From an uncultured Clostridium sp. (GTDB lineage Bacteria; Bacillota; Clostridia; TANB77; CAG-508): a stretch of DNA of 64,000 nucleotides. Shown here piece after piece: positions 10,397 through 18,649 of this stretch. Where the stretch lies: the NCBI GenBank assembly GCA_900552655.1, contig USAE01000001.1:1-64000 (forward strand), in the 5' to 3' direction. Both the position numbers and the translations under genes were made by a program. Numbering within the stretch: the stretch's first letter is position 1; each line of letters begins with the position of its first letter. The notes beneath the pieces were generated by a model. The model worked only from the letters and a program-made list of their open reading frames with translations, was not told where the DNA came from and did not search any database.

Positions 10397-11299
10397 TTAT
10401 CTAAATCTCTTTTTAGCCATAATAAAACCTGGTATATATAATGTTACTATTAAAACTTTATTTAAGAAACCTTTAATTTCGCCTAAACTTGGTTTTACTT
10501 TATTAAGAGTACAAAACAAGATATAGTGTTTTATTACATATAATCTTTTGTTAAATTGTACTCCAACCATGCTATGCTCTGTTAAAATTTCTTTAAAATA
10601 TTTTAAATATCCTTTTGGATTTTTCTTAAATACTTCATTTATATTTTTAGAATAACCATCTTTTTGGTATTCACATACCATAACTGGCTCATTGTAGCAT
10701 TTTATTTTATATTTTAAGTCCATCTTATGGTACATTCTAGCTTCTGTTATAAATTTTTCTTCTCCTTCAAGTTCGTAACTATATTCTCTTCTTCTATCTT
10801 TAAAAAATGCAACTGCTTTTTCACCATCTTCTTGTTGTTTAAAATATAAGTCAAACATTGTTGTTTTTCTTTCTTTAAAATCATTTCCTATATTATTTCC
10901 ATTTTGGTCATATTTTAAAAAGCTTAATGCATATAAATCCTTTTCGTACCTAGATTCTTCGTATGCATCTTTTATATATAAAAATGCATTTTCTGCAAAA
11001 TAGTCGTCAGAATCACATTCTATTATTAAGTCACCTCTTGCATAGTCCATTAAATGATTTATTGCAGCCATCTTCCCTTGGTTTACCTGTTTTAAATACA
11101 TCACACGTATTTTGTTTTCATCTCTTATTTTACTAATAACATTTTCTGTTTCATCACTAGATCCATCATCCATTATTAGCCATTCTACTTCGATTCCTAC
11201 TTTTAAATTTATTAATATACTTTCATACAGTCTTTTTAGTAAATTAGCTCTGTTGTAAGTTGCTGTTAATATTGATAGTTTCATAATTGTGCCTCGCAT
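10397..11299 (-). CDS. GT2 family glycosyltransferase
   Basis: Single-domain GT2 enzyme of the surface-polymer locus. It shows LSILTATYNRANLLKRLYES, the nucleotide-binding MDDGSSDET and the metal-binding ECDSDDYF. At about 295 residues it is a typical length for this class. A start at 11284 (the second Met, MKLSILTATYN) is more likely than 11299, because the GT2 fold starts right there and a GAGG lies upstream. The C-terminus is basic and amphipathic, which fits peripheral membrane attachment. The sugar specificity cannot be read from the sequence. Confidence 0.88.
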   Translation of the reverse strand: MRGTIMKLSILTATYNRANLLKRLYESILINLKVGIEVEWLIMDDGSSDETENVISKIRDENKIRVMYLKQVNQGKMAAINHLMDYARGDLIIECDSDDYFAENAFLYIKDAYEESRYEKDLYALSFLKYDQNGNNIGNDFKERKTTMFDLYFKQQEDGEKAVAFFKDRRREYSYELEGEEKFITEARMYHKMDLKYKIKCYNEPVMVCEYQKDGYSKNINEVFKKNPKGYLKYFKEILTEHSMVGVQFNKRLYVIKHYILFCTLNKVKPSLGEIKGFLNKVLIVTLYIPGFIMAKKRFR

Positions 11300-11379
11300 T
11301 TTCTATATTTTTATTGTGTATACCTTATAGTGTTAGTTTTTATACAAAATTATGGTGAATTTTATATTTTATTCGCAAT

Positions 11380-12522
11380 TTATATATCTATAGTTTTAAC
11401 TTCTTCTTCTAAAAGCTTTTCTAACCTAGTTATTATTTTACTATTGTCATATTTTTCTTTTTTGTCAGAAAAACTTTCTTTATTATTTTTTATAATCTCT
11501 TTAATTATATCGTATATAGCTTCTTCATTATTTTTAACAATTACAGAATTTTCATAATTTTGCAAAGCTTCTCTTGCTGCTGTATCTGTTATTATTATTG
11601 GCTTATTAAGTATTTTAGCTTCTTCTATAACCATTCCATAGCCTTCAAATTCTGAAAGTAAACAGAAAAATTTTGCTTGTCTTATGTATGGGTACGGATT
11701 TTCTTTTTTTCCTAAAAGATGGAATGTTTTTTCTACTTTTAAATCTAATATTTGTTTTTCTAAATTTTCTCTTTCTGGTCCATCTCCTATTACATAAAAT
11801 TCATGTTTAAATCCTTTAGAAATTAGTTTTTTATGAGCTCTAATTATTCTATCTATAGCCTTTTGTTTTGTAAGCCTTGCCACTGTTAAAAATGTTGGTA
11901 TATTATTAGGTAAATTTTCCTCTATAACTTCTTTTGCACCCTCTTCTACAAGTTTAGGATTTATATAGTTATAAATAACTCTTTTATGAACCGGCTCTAA
12001 ATACTCATTTCTTATATCTTTATATATTTTGGTAAATTTTTCTTTATTATCTTTACTTACAAATACTAAAGTTTGATATTTTCCATATGTTTTTTTGTCT
12101 ATTGCAACTTTTATTTTTGCTTTAAGATCATTTCCAAATACTTTTGTTATATCATTATGTACCCAAGCGATTTTTCTTGTATTCTTATTTTTTACTCCAA
12201 GCAATCTAGTAATTGGTCCTTCTAAAAAAGCTATTTCTATATCATAATCCTCTTTTACATACTTTTTATAAAAATGTTTCTTTAATAATAATAATTTTAA
12301 TGCCGTTATTTTTTTCTTAATATTAGACATATCGTTAAACTGAAAATTATAAATAGTTTTTAATTTAACATTTGGACTTAATTTTTTTTCAAATTCTCCT
12401 TTAGCATATATTGTAAGTATTGTAACATCATATTTTTTACTTAGTTCATTTGCTAAATCTACTAAAACTTTCTCTGCACCACCCAAGGTAAGGCTTGTTA
12501 TACCAAATAATATTTTCTTCAT
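11380..12522 (-). CDS. GT4 family glycosyltransferase
   Basis: GT-B glycosyltransferase of the polysaccharide locus, 380 residues. The N-terminal acceptor half begins MKKILFGITSLTLGGAEKVLV. The donor half shows FLTVARLTKQKAIDRIIRAH and SEFEGYGMVIEEAKILNKP, the latter carrying the conserved glutamates that bind the nucleotide sugar. It lies on the same strand as its neighbours and probably in the same transcript. A paralogue of similar architecture is at 16252-17349. Confidence 0.9.
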   Translation of the reverse strand: MKKILFGITSLTLGGAEKVLVDLANELSKKYDVTILTIYAKGEFEKKLSPNVKLKTIYNFQFNDMSNIKKKITALKLLLLKKHFYKKYVKEDYDIEIAFLEGPITRLLGVKNKNTRKIAWVHNDITKVFGNDLKAKIKVAIDKKTYGKYQTLVFVSKDNKEKFTKIYKDIRNEYLEPVHKRVIYNYINPKLVEEGAKEVIEENLPNNIPTFLTVARLTKQKAIDRIIRAHKKLISKGFKHEFYVIGDGPERENLEKQILDLKVEKTFHLLGKKENPYPYIRQAKFFCLLSEFEGYGMVIEEAKILNKPIIITDTAAREALQNYENSVIVKNNEEAIYDIIKEIIKNNKESFSDKKEKYDNSKIITRLEKLLEEEVKTIDI

Positions 12523-12593
12523 AGTTTTCTCCTATAAATATATTCATTTCTAATTCCAATAAGATTTCAAATCGAAATTTTTTCAGTCATAAT

Positions 12594-14036
12594 TTAATCA
12601 TTTATACTATTTTTTATTGTAAAAATTTTGTTTACTAATAAAGCACATATAACTGCTATAAATGTAACTGTAGACATATTAAAAAATACATATCCAGAAA
12701 ATACAGATATTGCAAATGCCATTCCTATTCCTAAAGTATACATTATATATTCTGCATCTATTTTCTTTATTTTTCTTATTCCAAAATATATTCCATACAC
12801 AAAAATTGCAAGGAATGGCCCAAAATATAGTAAAAATCCTAATATTCCAAAATTAAATAAAAATGCTGGTATGTCCATTTCTAGCACTAATTCTCTGTAT
12901 TGGTTCATATAGCCATTTCCAAATATTGTAAGTAATGGGTTTGCTTGGTTTTTTACTAATAGTGTGTTATAAATTAGTTGTTGCATACGTTGGTCATTAT
13001 TGGTTATTTCTAACTTGTTTGCTATATCATATAATTCTAATAGAGATTTCTTTTGAGCCTCATTCATATATGTATCTTCTATTTGACCATTATCTATTTT
13101 TTCTTTAATCTCCATTAAGCTACCTGTAATATGCGCTTCTTGGTTTGTTGTTTTATCTACAATATTTGACTCTATATCTTTTAGATGTTTTCTTCTTTCG
13201 ATTGTATTTGAGCCTACTAATGTAACTATAATTAAAACTACAACTATTGCAGAAATTGCACCAATTATTATCTTTTTGTTTATCTTTGAATTTTTAATTA
13301 CCTTTCCTACTATTTCTGCAAAAACAAATGATACTAATGCAATTATAAAGCCTAATAATCCTACTCTTGTTCCTATTAGTAGACATAAGAATATTCCAAG
13401 TATAATTATTTCACCTATAATTATTTTTTTATAATTTTTATTTCCATTGCTTAATAATACAAATAAAGATAAAACTAAAACTGCACTAATGCTGTTTCCC
13501 GATTCAAACCAACCTTTTATTCCTGTTCCTTCTTCTATATATGTAGAAGATGATGTATTTGTTATAAGTGATAATAGTATTGATGCAATATAAATTGATA
13601 CTGCAGAAATTACTCCTTTTTGTAGTTTTTCCTTATCTTTATCTTTAAAAGTGCAAATATATATAAATAAAATTATTATTGTAAATGTATAATTCATTAC
13701 ATATTGCATTTCGTGCACTACATTGCTATAACTAAAACCAGTATTTACTGTATTAAATAGCAATAAATGTACTAATGCATAAATTCCATAAATTACTGTT
13801 ATAATAAATATCTTTAATTTATGCTTGCTTTTTATAAATATGTCTATAAATACTATTAATGGAATTAGTGGTCTTAATATTGTAGATGGTGACATACTAG
13901 TATTAAATGTATTTCTAAATACAAAACTTACTATATCAAAAATTGGACATAATATTAAAAATATTACTAATAAATTTTCAATTAGATCTTTTGTATTTAT
14001 TTTATTTTTTTCTATCTTTACTGTATCTTTTTTCAT
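12594..14036 (-). CDS. O-antigen ligase/Wzy polymerase-like membrane protein
   Basis: Integral membrane protein of 480 residues with about 11-12 hydrophobic segments and one large extracytoplasmic loop (about residues 275-365, containing the hydrophilic ERRKHLKDIESN stretch). This is the layout of Wzy polymerases and WaaL-type ligases that join lipid-linked repeat units outside the membrane. The N-terminal helix is preceded by a Lys/Asn-rich cytoplasmic tail. It is the only candidate polymerase in the locus. However, the presence of a Wzm/Wzt exporter means the polymer may instead be completed inside and this protein could act as a ligase; both remain possible. Confidence 0.8.
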   Translation of the reverse strand: MKKDTVKIEKNKINTKDLIENLLVIFLILCPIFDIVSFVFRNTFNTSMSPSTILRPLIPLIVFIDIFIKSKHKLKIFIITVIYGIYALVHLLLFNTVNTGFSYSNVVHEMQYVMNYTFTIIILFIYICTFKDKDKEKLQKGVISAVSIYIASILLSLITNTSSSTYIEEGTGIKGWFESGNSISAVLVLSLFVLLSNGNKNYKKIIIGEIIILGIFLCLLIGTRVGLLGFIIALVSFVFAEIVGKVIKNSKINKKIIIGAISAIVVVLIIVTLVGSNTIERRKHLKDIESNIVDKTTNQEAHITGSLMEIKEKIDNGQIEDTYMNEAQKKSLLELYDIANKLEITNNDQRMQQLIYNTLLVKNQANPLLTIFGNGYMNQYRELVLEMDIPAFLFNFGILGFLLYFGPFLAIFVYGIYFGIRKIKKIDAEYIMYTLGIGMAFAISVFSGYVFFNMSTVTFIAVICALLVNKIFTIKNSIND

Positions 14037-14069
14037 AATTGCTCCTTAAATAAAGTATTTATCTTAACC

Positions 14070-15057
14070 TTATGCAAACTTTCTTTGTAATTTTTTTCGT
14101 ACAAATTTTATTCTTCCTAATTTCTCGTATATTTTTAGTGTTTTTTCATTTACGCTTTTCATATATTTATTTTTCAAACCTTTTTCTTTTAAATACTCAT
14201 TTTCTTTCCATTCTGGAAATGTTGTATTTAGTTTTTCCCAAGCACAACTTATAGCTTTGTTTCTCTCTTCTTTATTTTCTATCATTATCATTCTAAGCAT
14301 AGAACTACATAGTAAATACCTTGCGTAATTGTATTCTAACTCTTTTTTATATCTTTCGTATATGTTGTTTTCTTTGTAAAATTCTAGTACATTATCTAAC
14401 ACATCTATTATTTCGGTTGTCTTAACTGTTTGTGTGTTAGAAATAGAATTATCACGTTGTACATAGTGTATAAATGGTTTCTTTACTATTGATATAGTAT
14501 TTATATATGGTACTAATTTATAAAAGAATTCTACATCTTCATATCTTAAGCCTACTGGAAATTTAATTTTTGTTTTTTCTAATAATTCTCTTTTTATTAG
14601 TTTATTCCATGCTACTACTCTTGCATTTAATATCATATCTTTTCTATCTTTATATGCTCTTCCCTTACTTTCTATTGTTTCTTCTGGATATTCCCATAAG
14701 TAGTCACATTCTACAACATCTGCTTTATCTATTTTAGCAGTTTCGTACATTTCTTCGTACATTTCTTCTTCTACATAATCATCAGAGTCTAAAAATGCAA
14801 TATATTCCCCTGTTGCATATGGCAATGCATAATTTCTTGCGTCAGATAATCCTCCATTTTCTTTTTCTAAATATACTATTTTAGTTGGATATTTTCTTCT
14901 ATACTCTTTTGCTATTTCTTCTGACCCGTCTTTACTTCCGATCATTTACTAAAATTATTTCTATTTCTTCTAATGATTGTTCTAATAATGATTTTATTGA
15001 TCTTTCTATATATTCTTCCACATTGTAAAATGGAACTATAACGCTAACTTTTTTCAT
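14070..15057 (-). CDS. GT2 glycosyltransferase, needs +1 shift at CGG codon 40
   Basis: GT2 enzyme whose first 40 codons and the rest lie in different frames. From ATG 15057 the sequence reads MKKVSVIVPFYNVEEYIERS and on to IILVND, then hits in-frame CGG (14938-14940) and TAA two codons later. Skipping the C gives GAT GGA AGT AAA GAC GGG, restoring VND-GSKDGSEEIAKEY, the universal GT2 nucleotide motif. The product would be 328 residues, normal for the family, with the metal motif FLDSDDYVEEE. Without the shift only a 41-residue fragment is made. A downstream start at 14945 would lack the essential N-terminal strand, so it is not a credible alternative. Confidence 0.88.
14938..14940 (-). other. 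in-frame CGG, candidate +1 frameshift site (GT2, codon 40)
   Basis: Minus-strand codons GAT CGG AAG TAA stop immediately. Skipping C gives GAT GGA AGT AAA GAC, rebuilding the GT2 DGS motif that every neighbouring GT2 in the locus has at this position. Confidence 0.88.
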
Positions 15058-15186
15058 TTTTATAATTCATTCCTTTCACTTCGATAAAGGGATAGCATAG
15101 TATAAAGCAATCTTTTGTACAAAATTGGTATAATTAACTTATACTTTTAATTTATAGTTACTTTGTCTAGCTATTTTTAATATTTT

Positions 15187-16134
15187 CTATTTCATCTGTA
15201 AATACCATTTAATATTTATACATAACAAAATTCTTTTTATTAATTGTTTTAAATTTCTTATCCTTATATTTTTTACCATTTTTCTTTGTTGTATTTCTTT
15301 AATAAATTCTTCTTGTTCTTTTTCGTGTAATTCCTTTGTTTTTAATATTATTGCATTAGTATAATAAATTCTTAAGTTCTGTTTTGTTCTTTTATTAAGA
15401 TTAAATTCATTAGTTAATTTAATAGCATTGTCATAATGTTTTAAAGCATCATATGCTTTTTTTATAGTCTTATTATAGTCTTCATTTCTTGTTATACTAT
15501 TATCACTTTGAACATAATAGTAACCATAAAAATTTATAGAAGCCATTGTTTTAGCAAATACAATAATAAAAGGAATTAATCCAAAATCTTCATGTTCTGT
15601 TCCAACTGCAAATTTCAAATTATTTCTTACAAATATATCTTTTTTTATTAAATACACACAAGGAGAATCTAATAATACATCTGTTGAATATAAGTCATTA
15701 AAGCCTTCTTCTCCTGTTTTTGTTTCGAATGTTGCACCTGGTACTATTTCTAAAGTTTTTCCAGAATCATCCACTCTTTGTAATTTAAATTTTATTAGTT
15801 CTACTTCATTATTAATATAATTTTCCAAGTTTTTAAATAATGCTTTATCAATATAATCATCTGAATCTAAAAACATTATATAATCACCTGTAGCTTTTTC
15901 TATTCCAAAATTCCTAGTATCAGCAACGCCAGTATTATCTTTTTTATAATAACTAATTAAATCTGGGTGCTTATCTTTATATTCTTTAATAATAATTTCA
16001 GAATTGTCCTTACTTCCATCATTAATAATTACCAACTCTACGTTTGGATAATTTTGTTCTATTACCGAATCAAAACATCTTTTTAAATATTTTTCCGTAT
16101 TATATACTGGAATAATAACACTAATTTTTTTCAT
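15187..16134 (-). CDS. GT2 family glycosyltransferase
   Basis: GT2 enzyme of 315 residues: ISVIIPVYNTEKYLKRCFDS at the N-terminus, VIINDGSKDNS and the metal-binding FLDSDDYIDKA, then a basic C-terminus rich in Lys, Arg and Ile that probably lies on the membrane. It is close in architecture to the frameshifted GT2 downstream and shows the same motif unbroken (NDGSKD). It is followed by about 130 bp without a gene, before the start of the next GT2. Confidence 0.9.
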   Translation of the reverse strand: MKKISVIIPVYNTEKYLKRCFDSVIEQNYPNVELVIINDGSKDNSEIIIKEYKDKHPDLISYYKKDNTGVADTRNFGIEKATGDYIMFLDSDDYIDKALFKNLENYINNEVELIKFKLQRVDDSGKTLEIVPGATFETKTGEEGFNDLYSTDVLLDSPCVYLIKKDIFVRNNLKFAVGTEHEDFGLIPFIIVFAKTMASINFYGYYYVQSDNSITRNEDYNKTIKKAYDALKHYDNAIKLTNEFNLNKRTKQNLRIYYTNAIILKTKELHEKEQEEFIKEIQQRKMVKNIRIRNLKQLIKRILLCINIKWYLQMK

Positions 16135-16155
16135 TTATTCTCCATTTCTATAAAA

Positions 16156-16189
16156 TCGGGATTCGGGGACGGTCCTTAAAATCCCGGTT
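16156..16189 (+). repeat. REP-like palindrome, copy A
   Basis: Imperfect palindrome TCGGGATTCGGGGACGG followed by TCCTTAAAATCCCGG, between two glycosyltransferase genes. One of six related intergenic copies in the window (others near 22430, 51671, 52308, 58792, 61789). It can fold as a GGGATT...AATCCC stem with a GGAC/GTCC core. Confidence 0.8.
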
Positions 16190-16251
16190 GCTTTTTTTGC
16201 TTCTAATATATTTTTTAAGAGCCCATAACGCTTCTTGTTTAAAGTGAACTT

Positions 16252-17349
16252 TTAATAACGTCCCCAAAGTTCATTTAACTTTTCATATATTTTGTTATTA
16301 TATTCTTCTGCATCAAATTTTTTGGTTATTTCGTAGCCTTTTTCTATGTATTGTTTCATGGCTTTATAAATTTCGTTTTCATCTTTTTCTACAACTATTC
16401 CATGTCCTTCTATCTGCTCAGAATCTGAAACATTTGTAGTTATAATCGGCTTTTGCATTACAAAAGATTCTAAATATACTACTGGATAACCTTCATAATC
16501 TGAAGATAAGACTACACAATCTGCTAATTTAAAATATGGATATGGATTTTTCTTTCTTCCTAAGAAAATAATTTCTTTTTCTAATCCTTTTTCTTTTACT
16601 TGTTTTCTGTAAAGCTCTGTATCTGGTCCATCGCCTATAAATATTATCCTAAATTTTTTATTATCTTTTTTTAGTTTTTCTGCTGAATAAATTACTCTTG
16701 TTAACTTCTTTTGTTTTTCATCATGTCTTCCCACATTTAAAAATGTAACCACATTTTCTTTTTTTAAATCATTTATAGGTTCTTCAGCTTTATTTAATAT
16801 TCGTTTATAATTTATTAAATTATTACATACATAAACTCTATCTTTTAATTTTGGAAAAGCTTTTATAAAACTCTCTTTTCCTTCGTTTGAAACAAATACA
16901 ATATTTTTAAATTTTGATATTTTCCTTTTATAAAAAAAATCTTTCATTTCTTCTATATTATTATTGTATAAAGATAGATAATCAGCATGTCCCCATATAG
17001 CATTATTCTTCGAGCATGTTCTTGCTATAAAGCTTGATGGTATGGAATATGTCGCAAAACTTGCTGAAAAATCAAATTTATTTTTGTATTTTTTTATAAA
17101 TTTATATCTTTTTACTAAATTACTTATTTTTCGTTTAATTACATTCTTTTCATTTGATGGTGCATATTCTATTATATTTATATTTGGAGAAATTTTATCT
17201 AAAAAAACTCCCTCTTTTTTTTCTAAAGCAATTGTTATTTCATAACCTTTTTCTAGCAAAAAATTTGTAAGAGTTACAAGCGATGTTTCTATTCCACCTA
17301 GGTCTAAATTATATGCTGCAAATAATATTTTTTTCATACAAGATTTCAT
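16252..17349 (-). CDS. GT4 family glycosyltransferase
   Basis: GT-B glycosyltransferase, about 361-365 residues. It shows the acceptor-side signature MKKILFAAYNLDLGGIETSL, the donor-side FLNVGRHDEKQKKLTRVI, and SSDYEGYPVVYLESFVMQKP with the catalytic-region glutamates. A second Met at 17337 (MKKILFAAYN) is the likelier start because the fold begins there and the AAAGGA is too close to the first ATG. It is paralogous to 11380-12522 in the same locus. Confidence 0.88.
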   Translation of the reverse strand: MKSCMKKILFAAYNLDLGGIETSLVTLTNFLLEKGYEITIALEKKEGVFLDKISPNINIIEYAPSNEKNVIKRKISNLVKRYKFIKKYKNKFDFSASFATYSIPSSFIARTCSKNNAIWGHADYLSLYNNNIEEMKDFFYKRKISKFKNIVFVSNEGKESFIKAFPKLKDRVYVCNNLINYKRILNKAEEPINDLKKENVVTFLNVGRHDEKQKKLTRVIYSAEKLKKDNKKFRIIFIGDGPDTELYRKQVKEKGLEKEIIFLGRKKNPYPYFKLADCVVLSSDYEGYPVVYLESFVMQKPIITTNVSDSEQIEGHGIVVEKDENEIYKAMKQYIEKGYEITKKFDAEEYNNKIYEKLNELWGRY

Positions 17350-17548
17350 TCCTTTCCCTCTTTACTCGCAAGGGTACACATAGTTATGGAATTTTTATTT
17401 TTTCATACTATTTTCTCCTTATTTCTGCTAGTTTTTTCTTATGTCATTGTATATTAAAACTGCTGATGTGTCAATTAATTTAAGACTTAAACAAATATAT
17501 AATTCTTCTAGTTAATATATTTTAAAATAGCAAAATTAAAGCTTAAGG

Positions 17549-17574
17549 ATTCTTTCCTTAAGCGTTATATTTTT
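17549..17574 (-). terminator. rho-independent terminator after the Alg13-like gene
   Basis: GCTTAAGGA and TCCTTAAGC form a strong stem with a short loop; on the minus strand it is followed by TTTAATTTT. It lies just past the stop of the 17601 gene, so the Alg14/Alg13 pair may be a separate transcript from the genes downstream. Confidence 0.75.
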
Positions 17575-17600
17575 TGTTATATACTAATTTTATATCATCT

Positions 17601-18080
17601 TTAATTGTTATCTATAAAGTCTTCAATTAAATTTATCATATGTTCTGTTTTACTTTCAAATTTTTTAGGTTTAAATTCTTTTGATCTTTTTAAGGCTTCT
17701 TCTAAATCTTTTAGTTCGGTTATACCTATTAAAAATTCTTGACTATTAAAAGAATCTATTATTTGAATTTGGTGATCATTTATGTGCTCTCCAAATTCAC
17801 TTAAACGTGGTACTGCAATAACTTTTTTCCCCATTTTTAGGGCCATAACTATAGAACCAACCCCACCATGTGTTATTACTAAGTCTGACTTTTTCATTAG
17901 TTCCGCAAGCTTTTCTTCTGGCATTAAACTATATATTTCCATATCTTTTGACTCATACTTAGTTCTACCTGCTTGAACAATAACTTTCTCTGTTATTACA
18001 TTTTTATTTATTAATTTTTGCACTTCTTCTAGTAATCTGTGAAAACTGTTATCTTGTGTTCCTAATAATATTAGAATCAA
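17601..18080 (-). CDS. Alg13-like glycosyltransferase subunit (PssE/CpsG-type), TTG start
   Basis: Catalytic C-terminal half of a split GT28-type enzyme that, with its Alg14-like partner, adds a sugar to a lipid-linked first sugar at the membrane. The donor-binding motif is VITHGGVGSIVMALKMGKKVIAVPR. The start is a TTG at 18080, seven bases after AGGAGG, giving M-ILILLGTQDNSFHRLLEEV; upstream in-frame codons to 18134 belong to the partner gene. TTG overlaps the partner's TGA stop as TTGA, a tight translational coupling that fits a two-subunit enzyme. About 159 residues, normal for this half. Confidence 0.88.
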   Translation of the reverse strand: MILILLGTQDNSFHRLLEEVQKLINKNVITEKVIVQAGRTKYESKDMEIYSLMPEEKLAELMKKSDLVITHGGVGSIVMALKMGKKVIAVPRLSEFGEHINDHQIQIIDSFNSQEFLIGITELKDLEEALKRSKEFKPKKFESKTEHMINLIEDFIDNN

Positions 18081-18550
18081 TATATTGAACCTCCTAATTT
18101 TGCTTTTGGGTATAATTTTAACATTTCTTCCCATTGCACTATAAATAAATCTGCAAATTTATAAACTAATTTTCCAGTTGATGTTTTAGAATTTCTATTT
18201 GCAAATGTTTCTATATATATAATTTTACTTCCAAATATTTTGCCTAATAGGCACATTGGACCTGCATTATGTGTTCCAGTTGTTACTATGTATTTAGGTC
18301 TAATTTTTATAAAATAAATTACTGTTAATATACAATTCCATAAAAATTTAAATGGGTACACAAGTGGATGTGTTCTTGTAGCATATAGCATATACGAAAT
18401 CTTTTTTCCATATTCTTTTTTAAAACCTTCTGTAAATTTGTCTTTTTCGGTAATTATATGATAGTCATATTTTTTAAACATTGGCTTTAACTGCATAAGT
18501 TCATTAAAATGTCCACCTGTGCTAGATATAAATAGTACTCTCTTTTTCAT
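18077..18550 (-). CDS. Alg14-like membrane-anchor subunit (PssD/CpsF-type)
   Basis: Acceptor-side partner of the Alg13-like protein. Residues 1-20 (MKKRVLFISSTGGHFNELMQ) carry the STGGH motif typical of Alg14/CpsF/PssD proteins. A hydrophobic helix (about residues 68-85) anchors it to the membrane, followed by YIVTTGTHNAGPMCLLGKIF. At 157 residues it is the usual length. It is the first gene of the polysaccharide cluster on this strand and likely acts at the second sugar-transfer step. Confidence 0.9.
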   Translation of the reverse strand: MKKRVLFISSTGGHFNELMQLKPMFKKYDYHIITEKDKFTEGFKKEYGKKISYMLYATRTHPLVYPFKFLWNCILTVIYFIKIRPKYIVTTGTHNAGPMCLLGKIFGSKIIYIETFANRNSKTSTGKLVYKFADLFIVQWEEMLKLYPKAKLGGSIY

Positions 18551-18649
18551 CTTGTCTTCTACTTTCTTTAAATTATACTTTACTCTTTGGTTTTATATTC
18601 ATAGTATTTGCTTTAATATCTTCTATTTGATATTCCTTTAACCTATGTT

